The translations under genes and the position numbers were made by a program. Below are positions 17,604-26,799 of a stretch of DNA of 64,000 bases, piece by piece. The first letter of the stretch is position 1. Each line of letters begins with the position of its first letter. Under the pieces are notes generated by a model. The model searched no databases. It saw nothing but the letters and a program-made list of their open reading frames with translations, and had not been told where the DNA came from. The DNA is from Dethiosulfovibrio russensis (GTDB lineage Bacteria; Synergistota; Synergistia; Synergistales; Dethiosulfovibrionaceae), in the NCBI RefSeq assembly GCF_021568855.1, contig NZ_JAKGUG010000004.1, positions 124,001-188,000 on the forward strand, given 5' to 3'.

Positions 17604-18534
17604 AGTTTAACATAATTTCCTCGTCGCCCCGTCCCACAGCTACCTCGAAACGGGATCCGCCCATCAGGGAGTTTATGGCGTTCGCCACGTCGCCCATGTT
17701 CCTTATGACCACTCCGTTGACGCTTTTCACCACGTCGCCCTTCTGGACTCCGAGTTCTTTCAGAACACTGCCGTCCATTATATTGGCGACCTCTATTCCA
17801 GTAGGTTTGCCGTCCACGAATTTAGGTATCAGCCTTACCCTCTTAAGCTCGTTGAATGGGTTCATGAGAAGAGAGTCGACCAGTTCTCTAGCCACGACTC
17901 CCTCGCTGTCGTCGGTCGCAGCCTGAACCTGGGAACCCGAGTCGGAAAACACCGGTTCTTTCGCCGGAGGAGCCTCCACCCTACTCTCCGAGCGAGCGCT
18001 CTTGCCCTCGTCTTTGTAGGATATATAGACCTCGTAGTTGACGTTGTCCTTGGCCAAGACGACGCTGTAGGGGTAGACCTCCTTCAGCAAAAAACCTCCG
18101 TAAGCCTGTCCCTTCAACACCAGGGAAACCTTTTTCTCCCGATCCAGCCAGGCCGCCACGTCAGGAAGAGATCCTATGACCTTGATGCCGTCGACGCTGA
18201 ATACCCTTTCTTCCTCAGGGGGCAGATCCCGAGAGGTCGCAGCGACGGCGATCTCCGGTCTGGCCGGAACCCCGAAAGGAGAGACGTCCACCAGAGAACG
18301 AAGCTCTCTGGCCATTTCGACCCCTCCGTCCTCCTCTGGACCTATGGTTCCTCCGTCCAAAATCGCCCTGGAGGCTCTGGCCTGGACCAACAGAGGGGCC
18401 ATGCGTCTCTCGACCTCCATCCCGATGAGAGAGCTCAGGGCTATGCCGGTAAGCAGCATTCCGATAATCGGAAGGACCCGGCCGAAAAAGGGCAGAGACG
18501 AGGTCAGCAATCCGGTTTTTCCGAAAAACGACAC
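17590..18534 (-). CDS. gspC: Type II secretion protein GspC with PDZ domain
   Basis: 314 residues. A single transmembrane helix at about 16-40 is followed by a periplasmic homology region (VDGIKVIGSLPDVAAWLD). The C-terminal PDZ-like domain starts around residue 225 (GSVLKELGVQKGDVVKSVNG; VANAINSLMGGSRFEVAVGR). GspC links the inner-membrane platform to the secretin and takes part in substrate recognition. It lies just after gspN and before gspI, an order unlike the proteobacterial C-to-N layout. Confidence 0.88.
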   Translation of the reverse strand: MSFFGKTGLLTSSLPFFGRVLPIIGMLLTGIALSSLIGMEVERRMAPLLVQARASRAILDGGTIGPEEDGGVEMARELRSLVDVSPFGVPARPEIAVAATSRDLPPEEERVFSVDGIKVIGSLPDVAAWLDREKKVSLVLKGQAYGGFLLKEVYPYSVVLAKDNVNYEVYISYKDEGKSARSESRVEAPPAKEPVFSDSGSQVQAATDDSEGVVARELVDSLLMNPFNELKRVRLIPKFVDGKPTGIEVANIMDGSVLKELGVQKGDVVKSVNGVVIRNMGDVANAINSLMGGSRFEVAVGRGDEEIMLNYVVR

Positions 18535-18535
18535 G

Positions 18536-19138
18536 TCATTTCCCTCCCTTTCTCTTTAGAGTCCACTCGCCCTCTCCATTTCTCGAGAGAGGCATAAACC
18601 TGGATGCCATGGATAGAGCTCCGTCAAGATCGGAGGGGGCCTTCAATGTCACGTCCGCCTCGACGATTCTGCCGTTACTTGGAGATATGGATAGAGATCC
18701 CGACGCTTTTATGTCACCGTCCATCTCTATTTCGGCGATCGTAATCCTCCCCTGACCGTAGGACACCTCGAGAAACCCCCCTATCCTTCTGCCCCGATCG
18801 CCCGGCAGAGAGACGGCCCCTCCGATCAGCTCTATGGAGGCGGTCGGAGTCCCCGAGAGAATCGATCCCAGCGGCATCGGACGAACCTTCACAGTTCCGA
18901 AGGTAGCTCCGCCTCCGAAGCCCTCCATCTCCACCCTATCGACGACGAAGACAGGCACGACTCCTTCCTCGTCGAACCGAGAGGCCTGTAGGAATATCCC
19001 CGATCGGGAAAGCTCTCTGGAGGCCTCCAGAAACACCAACTCTCCAAGGTCTTCCCATGGAAGAAAGAGCCTCAGACCTATGACCAGGCCGAAGGATAAA
19101 ATAAGCAAAGCGGCGAGCACAGATCTTATTCTCCTCAT
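18536..19138 (-). CDS. gspN: Type II secretion protein GspN-like
   Basis: 200 residues. An N-terminal signal-anchor (about 8-27) is followed by a repetitive beta-sheet region with short hydrophobic/glycine strands (VEMEGFGGGATFGTVKVRPM; IGGFLEVSYGQGRITIAEIE). This pattern fits GspN, an accessory periplasmic component present in only some type II systems. The call depends on this pattern and on the neighbours gspM and gspC. Confidence 0.65.
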   Translation of the reverse strand: MRRIRSVLAALLILSFGLVIGLRLFLPWEDLGELVFLEASRELSRSGIFLQASRFDEEGVVPVFVVDRVEMEGFGGGATFGTVKVRPMPLGSILSGTPTASIELIGGAVSLPGDRGRRIGGFLEVSYGQGRITIAEIEMDGDIKASGSLSISPSNGRIVEADVTLKAPSDLDGALSMASRFMPLSRNGEGEWTLKRKGGK

Positions 19139-19626
19139 CTCGCCACCATCACCACCAGGTTCATGGACAGGAGCCTTACCCCATCCTCAGGGACCGCCCG
19201 AAGCTCCGCCGAATCCACGACTAGACCTCTTTTTCCCAGTTCCAGGATAAAGTTCAGGGCGCTTTCTGAGTAAAGTCTTCCTAGCTGAACGCTGAGTCCT
19301 CTGCTTAAAGACGATATCTGCACCAGGTTTTCCTTCAGTCCCATGTTGTCCACCAGGGAGGAGACCACCACTATGGGGTCGTCGGAGAGAGGAGTTCTCT
19401 CCTCTCTACCGGGAAGGGATCTGTATTTCTTTATCACCAGCAGCAGGTCCTCGAATCGACGTTGCTGAAGCCGGGAACGAGATTCCAGGTCGGACATACC
19501 GCTCCAGACGGACCATGCCGCCACCCATACAACGAGGGCTATAGCCAAAAGGGAGAGGGGTTTCAACACCTCTCTGGGGACTCCGGGAATATCCGGCAGT
19601 TCGGGAAATTTCATAGGGAGGACCAC
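19135..19626 (-). CDS. gspM: Type II secretion protein GspM-like
   Basis: 163 residues. One transmembrane helix (about 27-45) is followed by a coiled-coil segment and a small ferredoxin-like periplasmic domain ending in a beta-strand. This is the GspM layout: GspM partners GspL in the inner-membrane platform. Sequence conservation is weak in this family; position between gspL and gspN is the main support. It overlaps gspL by 16 bases and gspN by four. Confidence 0.75.
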   Translation of the reverse strand: MVLPMKFPELPDIPGVPREVLKPLSLLAIALVVWVAAWSVWSGMSDLESRSRLQQRRFEDLLLVIKKYRSLPGREERTPLSDDPIVVVSSLVDNMGLKENLVQISSLSRGLSVQLGRLYSESALNFILELGKRGLVVDSAELRAVPEDGVRLLSMNLVVMVAR

Positions 19627-20777
19627 CTCACTTCCAGGGAATAACGCAGTCCTCCGCCGGGGACCTGCTGAATATCTCCGAGCTTGACCGTGCCATCGTT
19701 GTTGATCTTGAGGTTTTTCTGAAAGGCCTGAACAGACGAAACTTCCTCGGCGGTTCCGATAAGCTCCATACCGTCAGAGGAATAGCGAAGCGTGTCCACC
19801 GAGATACGGCCCCCTCCCATCTCCGGATCTGTCCAGGACCTAACTATGAGACGCAGACCGTCCTCAAGGCTCCTGGTATCGGGACTATCCGTTAGTTCGG
19901 CCAGTTTTCCCCTGGCCTGGCTCAATGGGTCCCTCACCTTCCCGGAACCAAAGGCATCTGTGTAGACTGCCTCCGCTCTGGACCTGATGGTATCCGCCTT
20001 TTCCCTCTCGACCACTCCCCCTATAAAGCCAGCCCCAAGAAAGATGCACCCTGCCAGGAGGAACCAGCAGGAAAACCCTCCTACGGCCTTACCCAGGGTC
20101 TCTAGAACTATGGCACTGTCCAAGACCTTCCGAGAAAGGGAATAGCTGCCGAGGGAAGGAAAGGCGGACAGGGTTTCTCTTGCCTTTGCGGCAAGCCTCT
20201 CTCCGTCCTCGGAGACATCTACGACGACCGAATCGGACGGGTCGAAGTCGAATTTTCCGCCGTAATCGAGAAGCCACCTCAGCTCCTGATCGACGGAGCG
20301 GCGAGATCTGGACTGCCATCTGTACAATACTGGAACGCCGTCGACGAAAAGGGCGGAGGAGATTCCTTCTTCGTCCAAGCACAAGACGGCTCCGTTTCCC
20401 CCTACCTCCGCCGCCATGGCGAAAGGGAGAGGCCATATGGTGGAGCGACCGAGTCCGGAAATGCCCTCCTCTACGGAGGCCCGTTCTTCCGACGGAAGTA
20501 TAAGGGCAGAACCGCTGAACCTTCGATCCTCCCTACGGTGGACCACGGGAAATATCTCGACCTCTCTGTCTCCGGATATAGAGGAATACTGTATCTTGAG
20601 GGCCTCTCTAATGGCGGACACTGAGCCAAAAGGGAAATCAAAGGTCCTGACCGACAGGGTTCTGTAGGGAACGAGGACCAGACGGCCTCCCTTTCTGAAC
20701 CTACTGCCGGACGACCCTCCGATGTTGGAGATTCTATCCCTTCCATATACGTAGACCTCTCCGATCTCCTTCATCAA
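19611..20777 (-). CDS. gspL: Type II secretion protein GspL (actin-like cytoplasmic domain)
   Basis: 388 residues. The first 210 residues are an actin-fold cytoplasmic domain of the GspL/PilM kind (VPYRTLSVRTFDFPFGS; AVLCLDEEGISSALFVDG). One transmembrane helix follows at about 230-250 (FSCWFLLAGCIFLGAGFIGG), then a coiled coil and a periplasmic ferredoxin-like domain. GspL recruits the GspE ATPase to the membrane. It overlaps gspK by four bases at its start. Confidence 0.85.
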   Translation of the reverse strand: MMKEIGEVYVYGRDRISNIGGSSGSRFRKGGRLVLVPYRTLSVRTFDFPFGSVSAIREALKIQYSSISGDREVEIFPVVHRREDRRFSGSALILPSEERASVEEGISGLGRSTIWPLPFAMAAEVGGNGAVLCLDEEGISSALFVDGVPVLYRWQSRSRRSVDQELRWLLDYGGKFDFDPSDSVVVDVSEDGERLAAKARETLSAFPSLGSYSLSRKVLDSAIVLETLGKAVGGFSCWFLLAGCIFLGAGFIGGVVEREKADTIRSRAEAVYTDAFGSGKVRDPLSQARGKLAELTDSPDTRSLEDGLRLIVRSWTDPEMGGGRISVDTLRYSSDGMELIGTAEEVSSVQAFQKNLKINNDGTVKLGDIQQVPGGGLRYSLEVRWSSL

Positions 20778-21700
20778 AGTTCCTCCCAGTATAGGACAGA
20801 TTTTTTAGTGACCACGATATTGTAGGATCGCTCCCGATCGGCCTCCAGGGACGATACATAGACCGATACGGAAAAATAGTCACTCGTGGTTCCCAAGGCG
20901 TTGGACAGTTTGGGCCCCAGCGAATTGGAGAAAGCCGGCATCTCGGCCAGCTCCGAAAGCTTCTTGAAAGGGGTTTTATCCCTTCTGGCCACGATCTCCC
21001 TTGCCGTGACCTCGTCTATACCCTCGAGAAGGGCTAGTACCTTTTCCGACGCTGTGTTGACGTTTATCTTGCTTCCGCACCACGGAGTAAGAAAGTCCTT
21101 CAGCCCTGGCCTCTCGTCGTTTCCTACCAGTCTGTCGAGCTTTATCTCCGGAAAAAGCGTGAAGGCGCCCGGATCTCCGGGCATCCTGTTCGGAAAGAAA
21201 GGTCGCTCGTATCCTCCCACCCGGGGAGTCCTATCCGAGTCCATGAAATCCAGGGTCGGAGCCGCGAGCCCGGGAAGTTCGACCTCCTCCCAGACCTGAT
21301 TCCAGGGAATCTCCATCTCCCCCCTAAGTGTGGTCCCGTCCGGAAGGAATATGTTTCCCAGAGGAAGTTTATCGTCCAGGGGCAATATGGTTACAGAGAC
21401 GAGATAGCTATCCCCTATGGGGATGATGTGTTCTCCGAACCAACGCTCGTGTACGCTGTCGTAGCCGTTTTTATCCGAGGCCAAGCCTCTTATGACGTTT
21501 TTTACCGCCAGTAGAACTATGTTGCGACACTCGAGCTCAAACCTTCTTCGATCGACCCGTCGAACCTGATCCCTGACGAACCAACCGTATCCCACCGCAG
21601 CGGACATCAGAAACATCGACACCATAAGGACCGACAGAAGTATGAACCCTCTTCTGCTCGACCTCCCTCTAAAGAGCGGGGAACCAGTCGACGATCTCAT
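20774..21700 (-). CDS. gspK: Type II secretion minor pseudopilin GspK
   Basis: 308 residues, the largest pseudopilin as expected for GspK, which caps the pseudopilus. The prepilin helix RGFILLSVLMVSMFLMSAAV lacks Glu at position 5 (Leu instead), the usual GspK trait. The globular region holds helix-hairpin-helix-like segments (INVNTASEKVLALLEGIDE; ARRDKTPFKKLSELAEMPAF). It overlaps the gspJ 3' end by 32 bases. Confidence 0.9.
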   Translation of the reverse strand: MRSSTGSPLFRGRSSRRGFILLSVLMVSMFLMSAAVGYGWFVRDQVRRVDRRRFELECRNIVLLAVKNVIRGLASDKNGYDSVHERWFGEHIIPIGDSYLVSVTILPLDDKLPLGNIFLPDGTTLRGEMEIPWNQVWEEVELPGLAAPTLDFMDSDRTPRVGGYERPFFPNRMPGDPGAFTLFPEIKLDRLVGNDERPGLKDFLTPWCGSKINVNTASEKVLALLEGIDEVTAREIVARRDKTPFKKLSELAEMPAFSNSLGPKLSNALGTTSDYFSVSVYVSSLEADRERSYNIVVTKKSVLYWEEL

Positions 21701-22274
21701 GGGAACGGCCTCCTCGATCCAGTTTTATTCGGATTGCGACCGGAATTCCACCGGCATACTTGCCGGACCAGTTATCCTTGCCCATGTAGACCTCTACACG
21801 GAAGGAATCGACCGAGGGGAGGACAAGCGCGGCCCGATCCATCGGCATTGACGATTTAAGGTCCAGGTCCTTTACCGCTCTTCCTGGAAAGGTCCATCGG
21901 TACAGCCCAGGCAGGACAGGCCCTGTCTCCAGGGTGTTCTCCCTCACAAGTCCATATACGACCACTCCGGGGACCATCGTATTCCGTATCTGGCTGGCCG
22001 ATTCAACTGCCAGAACGTCGTCGGCCTTGCCTCCGAACAGGTCCTTCTTCCTCAGTGCCATATAGGTCTGTTTGGGGAGCACCAGCACCGATCGGACATC
22101 GCGACATATGAGCCTGAAGACGTCCTGGACGGCCGCCTCCTCTCCTACGTCGGATTGAGCGGCTCTCATGTTGCCCACTATGTGGACCATCGGGGCCACG
22201 GCACAGGTGGCGATAACCCCCACCAGTGCCAGGACAACCAGGATTTCTATGAAAGTAAAGCCTTTACGGTTCAT
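21669..22274 (-). CDS. gspJ: Type II secretion minor pseudopilin, GspJ-like
   Basis: 201 residues. Prepilin leader and helix KGFTFIEILVVLALVGVIAT with Glu5; then a beta-rich domain with RLICRDVRSVLVLPKQ. Length and position before gspK fit GspJ, which with I and K forms the pseudopilus tip. ATG 22274 follows the stop of the O-antigen-ligase-like gene by one base. It is the first gsp gene of the operon. Confidence 0.82.
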   Translation of the reverse strand: MNRKGFTFIEILVVLALVGVIATCAVAPMVHIVGNMRAAQSDVGEEAAVQDVFRLICRDVRSVLVLPKQTYMALRKKDLFGGKADDVLAVESASQIRNTMVPGVVVYGLVRENTLETGPVLPGLYRWTFPGRAVKDLDLKSSMPMDRAALVLPSVDSFRVEVYMGKDNWSGKYAGGIPVAIRIKLDRGGRSHEIVDWFPAL

Positions 22275-22275
22275 C

Positions 22276-24033
22276 TCATTCTTTTCTTATCGAGTAGGTA
22301 CCGGGCTTAAGATAGGTAACCAGGTACCTCAGGAGATCCTGTTTCTTGAGCTTGCCCGCCCAGTCCAGAAGCCGCCTTAGATCCTCGGCGGTAGGCTGCT
22401 GTCTGAAGGCGACCAGAAGTCTGTTCAACCCCTCGGCCAATGCCTCCGGGTCCTTCGCCGCCTCTCCATAGGCTATGTAGTGGTAGGCGAGCTGACGTTC
22501 AGCGACATCTCTGACCATAAGGGTGCCGTAAGCTTTTTCCATTAGCCGCCTCTGTATGGGAGCGGACTTGCTGGACACCGCTTTTCTCAGGGTTACGTCT
22601 CCGACCAGTCCCTGTCCGAGGTAAACCAAGCCCCAAAGGGACACGGAGGCCATCATAACTCCCAACGCCCTGTAGCCTCTCGGGTTGCCCAGAAAACGGA
22701 TCTTCCCGACGGCCACCTCCGCCAAAATCTCTCTGTTCGCCAGAGCGAAGGCCAGAGGCATCCATAGGGAATTCTCTATCCTGTGGAAAGGTCTCGTCCA
22801 AAGTGCGTCGAACCATATGAGGAACAAAAAGGCGGCGCTCCACAAAACCGAATCGGGAAAAGGAGAACCCTTATGTCTGTGAAGATATAGAAAAAAGGAA
22901 ACGATCCACCATAATGCCAACCCTATGAGTATCACAAAGCCCAGCAGGCCGGATTCACAGTACCACTGGAGATATTCGTTGTGAGCCCAGTTGGTATATT
23001 GCCATTTCATGTCTGGATAGAGAGAAAAAGCCTCTCTCTGGGCCTCGAGGTAATTCCACTTGAACTGTCCCAGCCCCATTCCCTTGACAGGCTCCTCCAT
23101 CGCCATGGCCCAGGAGGTCTTCCATATGCCGTCTCGGCCTCCGACGGTGTCGGCGTTTTTAACCAGATCGACGCTCTTGGCTATGAGGGACCCGGAACGT
23201 CCCTGGTTCAGAAACACCGATGCACCCAGCACCGCCACGATCAGAATCGCCGACAGGCCCAGACGACGGAGCCTGGCTCTATCCCTGCCCAGGGCTATCA
23301 TCAGGGCCAGCAGGGATACCCCTACCATCAGAGAGAGGATGGCCGATCGGCTGGTGCTGTTCCAGAGTCCCCACAGCAATATGGGCAGAAAGATCAGGTT
23401 GGTAGCGGCGAAAAACCGCCCCCAACCTTCGGTCTCCCTGAGACCGTGACGAAGATAGAGAAAGATGGACCCCAGGGCGGTAATGGCCAGCCAAAGCCCC
23501 AACATGTTCTGCTGCCCTGTGTTGCCGATGTAGTTCCCCGGGGTCGGAAGTATCAGTTTAAGTGGAGCGAATAGATTCACGTTGTTGGCGACCTGAAACT
23601 CCGCAAAAAAGACGTTGACCACGCCGTTTAAAGACGCCAACCAAAGAATCGGTCTGAGCCAATTCTCCCTGAACAGATTGAGACAGAGGACGTAGAACCC
23701 CCAAAGGGATGCGAAGAAAAACCATTCTCTGTAAAAAGTAGGAATCGATTTTACAGGAGCCCACATGGGCTGAACCGTAACGTATATCAAAAGAGCGAAC
23801 CATATCCAGCCGAAGAGATCCACCCTGAAGCCGATTCTCTCCGATCCTCGCCAGGCCACAACGACTCCGGTCAGTATGGCCATGGTCGCCACCGGAACCA
23901 AGGCTACGGTCCATTTCATTATATGAAGGGTCTGAAAAAAGAAGACTCCCGAGTATATAAGGTTGGGCAAAGCCAGCGAAATGGCGGCGGAGACGAGAAA
24001 AAGCCCGTCTAGTGTTCTGGATCGTTCCATCAT
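22276..24033 (-). CDS. O-antigen ligase/polymerase-like membrane protein
   Basis: About 585 residues with some 10-12 transmembrane helices over residues 10-440. It carries the Wzy_C/O-antigen-ligase core with the periplasmic segment NWAHNEYLQWYCESGLLGF. The soluble C-terminus of about 120 residues looks helical and TPR-like. Family members join glycans to lipid or protein acceptors (WaaL, PglL) or polymerise O-antigen. I place the start at 24033, where ATG overlaps the parB stop. A longer frame to 24123 overlaps parB by 94 bases. One base before gspJ, so it could modify secreted proteins or pseudopilins (inference). Confidence 0.8.
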   Translation of the reverse strand: MMERSRTLDGLFLVSAAISLALPNLIYSGVFFFQTLHIMKWTVALVPVATMAILTGVVVAWRGSERIGFRVDLFGWIWFALLIYVTVQPMWAPVKSIPTFYREWFFFASLWGFYVLCLNLFRENWLRPILWLASLNGVVNVFFAEFQVANNVNLFAPLKLILPTPGNYIGNTGQQNMLGLWLAITALGSIFLYLRHGLRETEGWGRFFAATNLIFLPILLWGLWNSTSRSAILSLMVGVSLLALMIALGRDRARLRRLGLSAILIVAVLGASVFLNQGRSGSLIAKSVDLVKNADTVGGRDGIWKTSWAMAMEEPVKGMGLGQFKWNYLEAQREAFSLYPDMKWQYTNWAHNEYLQWYCESGLLGFVILIGLALWWIVSFFLYLHRHKGSPFPDSVLWSAAFLFLIWFDALWTRPFHRIENSLWMPLAFALANREILAEVAVGKIRFLGNPRGYRALGVMMASVSLWGLVYLGQGLVGDVTLRKAVSSKSAPIQRRLMEKAYGTLMVRDVAERQLAYHYIAYGEAAKDPEALAEGLNRLLVAFRQQPTAEDLRRLLDWAGKLKKQDLLRYLVTYLKPGTYSIRKE

Positions 24034-24974
24034 ATCTCTTCGTCCTCCATGAGAAGCTGTTTTTTGAGGTCGACGATTATCTCGACCACCAGCTCGCTCT
24101 GAGCCAGTTCCCGAACCTTCCATACGACGGGAACCCCTTTTTTCCTCTGTTTCTCCACGAGATCCGCCAGTTGATGCAGTAATTCTCCCGTCGGGCCTTC
24201 CGGACCGTTGAAGGAGAGAGCGTCTCTTTTCGCGTTTCGACGACGGATAGAGTCCTCGTCCAATCTACCTTCATCGGACTCGTCAACAGTTTCGAGAAAG
24301 CCCTCCCCGACATCTTCGATTTCGGCTTCTAAGTGGGGCTCGTCATTCGAAGACGTTTTTGGATCGAGGGGTTTGCCTTCCTTGAGGTCGTTTACCAGTT
24401 CCTCGACTTCCTTTGAGGTCAGCTCCCTATCTATGACTTTTTTGGCCGCGGCTATCTGAAGTGCCGGAGGTAAACGGAGAAGGGCCCTTGCGGAACGCTC
24501 TCCCAGCAACCCCTCCATGACCATTTTTTGCACCGGCTCCTCCAGTTTCAAAAGCCTGAGCTTGTTTGCCACCGACGCCTGCGATCTGCCAAGCCTCCTG
24601 GCCAGTTCGGACTGCCCCCACCCGGTCCTGTCCAGTATGTCTTTAAGGCTCCCGGCCTCTTCGATGGAGGAAAGGTCCTTTCTATGAATGTTCTCGACGA
24701 GCGCCATTATCTGCTGGTCCGCCGAATCGACCTCCAGGACTATGGCGGAGACCGCCTCGAGCCCCGCGACGAGGCAAGCCCGAAGTCGCCGCTCTCCCGC
24801 TATCAGCTCGAAAAAGTCGCCGCTGGGCCTCACCACCAGTGGCTGTATCAGGCCGACCTCTCCTATGGATTCGGCTAACTCCAGTATGTCGTCCTCGTCA
24901 AAGTGTTTTCTAGGCTGGTAGGGGTTAGCACGGATACGGGATAGCTCTATCTCCGCCAGTCTGCTGTCCTTCAA
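24030..24974 (-). CDS. ParB/Noc-family DNA-binding partition protein
   Basis: 314 residues. The N-terminal CTPase/ParB domain has NPYQPRKHFDEDD, the GERR motif (LIAGERRLRACLVAG) and VENIHRKDLSSIEEA. A helix-turn-helix is at about 118-141 (GQSELARRLGRSQASVANKL). An acidic linker leads to a C-terminal dimerisation region. No parA is adjacent, so it may be a Noc-like nucleoid-occlusion protein or a parB split from parA. Start TTG 24974 has AGGAGG eight bases before it. I saw no perfect parS or Noc site nearby. Confidence 0.85.
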   Translation of the reverse strand: MKDSRLAEIELSRIRANPYQPRKHFDEDDILELAESIGEVGLIQPLVVRPSGDFFELIAGERRLRACLVAGLEAVSAIVLEVDSADQQIMALVENIHRKDLSSIEEAGSLKDILDRTGWGQSELARRLGRSQASVANKLRLLKLEEPVQKMVMEGLLGERSARALLRLPPALQIAAAKKVIDRELTSKEVEELVNDLKEGKPLDPKTSSNDEPHLEAEIEDVGEGFLETVDESDEGRLDEDSIRRRNAKRDALSFNGPEGPTGELLHQLADLVEKQRKKGVPVVWKVRELAQSELVVEIIVDLKKQLLMEDEEI

Positions 24975-24986
24975 GACAATCGCCTC

Positions 24987-26342
24987 CTAGAATCCGTCGA
25001 TGGAACTCTTGCTCTCGAAACGGGTATGTTGCTTCATAAACATCAGATGGATCACTCCGGTAGGTCCGTTACGATGCTTGGCTATATCCAGTATGGCGCT
25101 GTCGTCCTGCTGATCCTGGGGGACGTCCTTGGCGTAATAGGCCTCCCTGTAGAGAAGGGCCACCAGGTCGGCGTCCTGTTCGATGGCTCCGCTGTCTCTA
25201 AGGTCCGACAGCTGGGGACGTTTATCGTTTCGGCTCTCCACGGCCCTTGAAAGCTGCGAGAGAGATAACACCGGAACCTCCAGCTCCCTTGCGATGGCCT
25301 TAAGCCCCCTGGAGATCTCAGCGACCTCCTGCTGTTTGCTGTCTATTTTCCTGGACATACTCATCAGCTGAAGATAGTCCACCACTATAAGTCCCAAGGA
25401 CGCATACTGGGCCTTGAAACGACGGCATCTAGCCCTCATCTCCGTGGTGGTAAGCATGGAACTGTCGTCTATGTACATCGGAGCCTTGGTCAGGCGACCG
25501 GCGGCGGTGGTCAGTTTCTCCCAGTCCTCTCTGGCGAAGTTACCCGTCCTCAGGTCCTGTATGTTGACCCGTGCCTCCGATCCCAACAGCCTCTGAACCA
25601 GCTGGTCCGCCCCCATCTCGAGACTGAACACGAGGACCGGCAGATTCGACTTGACCGCTACATTTCTGGCCAGATTTAAAGCCAGAGCTGTCTTTCCCAT
25701 AGAGGGCCTTGCCGCCAGAATATTGAGACTCCCGGGCTGAAGCCCGCCGGTAAGCCGGTCAAGGTCGTCGAATCCGGTCATTACTCCCGTTACCGTCTGT
25801 TCGGAACGGTAGAACTGCTCCTCTATCTGATGGAAGGTCGGACCTATGACATCTGCGACCTTCTTGAAGTTGGATTCGTTCCTATGACGGGAGACCTCGA
25901 AGATCGCCCTCTCCGCCTCCTCCAGAAGCTCGTCGATCTCCCGGTCCTCCGAATATCCCATTCTGGCTATGGACGTGCCGGTAGAGATAAGGCGGCGAAG
26001 TACCGCCTTATCTCTGACTATTTTGGCATGGTATTCGGCGTTGGCAGCGGTGGGAACGCTGTCCATGACAGCCACTATGAAGGCCTGACCTCCCAGGCTT
26101 TCGGACAATCCTCTGCGAGAGAGCTCCTCGAGAAAGGTCAGAGAGTCCACCGGACGGTCCTGATGGACCATGTCGGTCAGCACGTCGAACGCTACCTGAT
26201 AGTTCTTGTCCCTGAAGTCCTCCGACGACAGTATCTCCGATATCTGAATGAGGACGTCTTTATCCATAAGACAGGATCCGATGACCGCCCTCTCTGCCTC
26301 CAGGTTCTGAGGCGGAACTCTATCGTATATGGAAGGACTCAC
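24987..26342 (-). CDS. dnaB: Replicative DNA helicase DnaB
   Basis: 451 residues, standard for DnaB. The N-terminal helical domain begins PPQNLEAERAVIGSCLMD. The RecA-like C-terminal domain has Walker A (AARPSMGKTALALNLA), Walker B (LGLIVVDYLQLMS) and the arginine-finger region (LSQLSRAVESRNDKRPQLSD). It is the hexameric fork helicase. Start GTG 26342. It follows rplI closely, the conserved rplI-dnaB pairing of many bacteria. Confidence 0.97.
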   Translation of the reverse strand: MSPSIYDRVPPQNLEAERAVIGSCLMDKDVLIQISEILSSEDFRDKNYQVAFDVLTDMVHQDRPVDSLTFLEELSRRGLSESLGGQAFIVAVMDSVPTAANAEYHAKIVRDKAVLRRLISTGTSIARMGYSEDREIDELLEEAERAIFEVSRHRNESNFKKVADVIGPTFHQIEEQFYRSEQTVTGVMTGFDDLDRLTGGLQPGSLNILAARPSMGKTALALNLARNVAVKSNLPVLVFSLEMGADQLVQRLLGSEARVNIQDLRTGNFAREDWEKLTTAAGRLTKAPMYIDDSSMLTTTEMRARCRRFKAQYASLGLIVVDYLQLMSMSRKIDSKQQEVAEISRGLKAIARELEVPVLSLSQLSRAVESRNDKRPQLSDLRDSGAIEQDADLVALLYREAYYAKDVPQDQQDDSAILDIAKHRNGPTGVIHLMFMKQHTRFESKSSIDGF

Positions 26343-26346
26343 AGAG

Positions 26347-26793
26347 TTACTGGGCCTCCACCTTTAGTGTCATGGAAGCATCGACTCCCTGATAGAGTTT
26401 TACGGTAAAAGGATAGCTTCCCAGAGATTTTACCGCATCGGCCATTTTGACGTTTTTCTTGTCCACCGAGATCCCGAACTGCTTCGATATTCCGTCGGCT
26501 ATCTGGGCGGTGGTCACGCTGCCGAATAGACGACCTCCTTCTCCGGTCGTCACTGCCAGTATCACCTGTCTATCCTGAAGGTGTTTTCTCTGTTCCTCCG
26601 CCTCGGATCTAGCCTGCTGATCCTTTCTCTTGGACGACTCCCTCTTTTCCTCGAGCTTTTTAAGGTTCGCCCCGTCGGCCTCGACGGCCAGTTTTCGTGG
26701 AAAAAGGAAATTCCTTCCGTAACCGTCGGAGACCTCGACTATCTCGTTTTTTCTACCAAGCTTTTTAACGTCTTCCAGCAATATAACCTTCAA
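26347..26793 (-). CDS. rplI: 50S ribosomal protein L9
   Basis: 148 residues. The N-terminal domain [20 protein letters not shown] and [16 protein letters not shown] are diagnostic. The long connecting helix (residues 40-75) and C-terminal rRNA-binding domain ([16 protein letters not shown]) are complete. ATG 26793 follows the yybS-like stop by a few bases, with an AGGAGGTGAG ribosome site in the overlap region. Confidence 0.98.
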   Translation of the reverse strand: MKVILLEDVKKLGRKNEIVEVSDGYGRNFLFPRKLAVEADGANLKKLEEKRESSKRKDQQARSEAEEQRKHLQDRQVILAVTTGEGGRLFGSVTTAQIADGISKQFGISVDKKNVKMADAVKSLGSYPFTVKLYQGVDASMTLKVEAQ

Positions 26794-26799
26794 TTCAGC

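Noticed and set aside
24034..24123. N-terminal extension of the O-antigen-ligase-like protein
   Set aside because: It overlaps parB by 90 bases and encodes polar Arg/Gly-rich sequence; ATG 24033 overlapping the parB stop is the better start.
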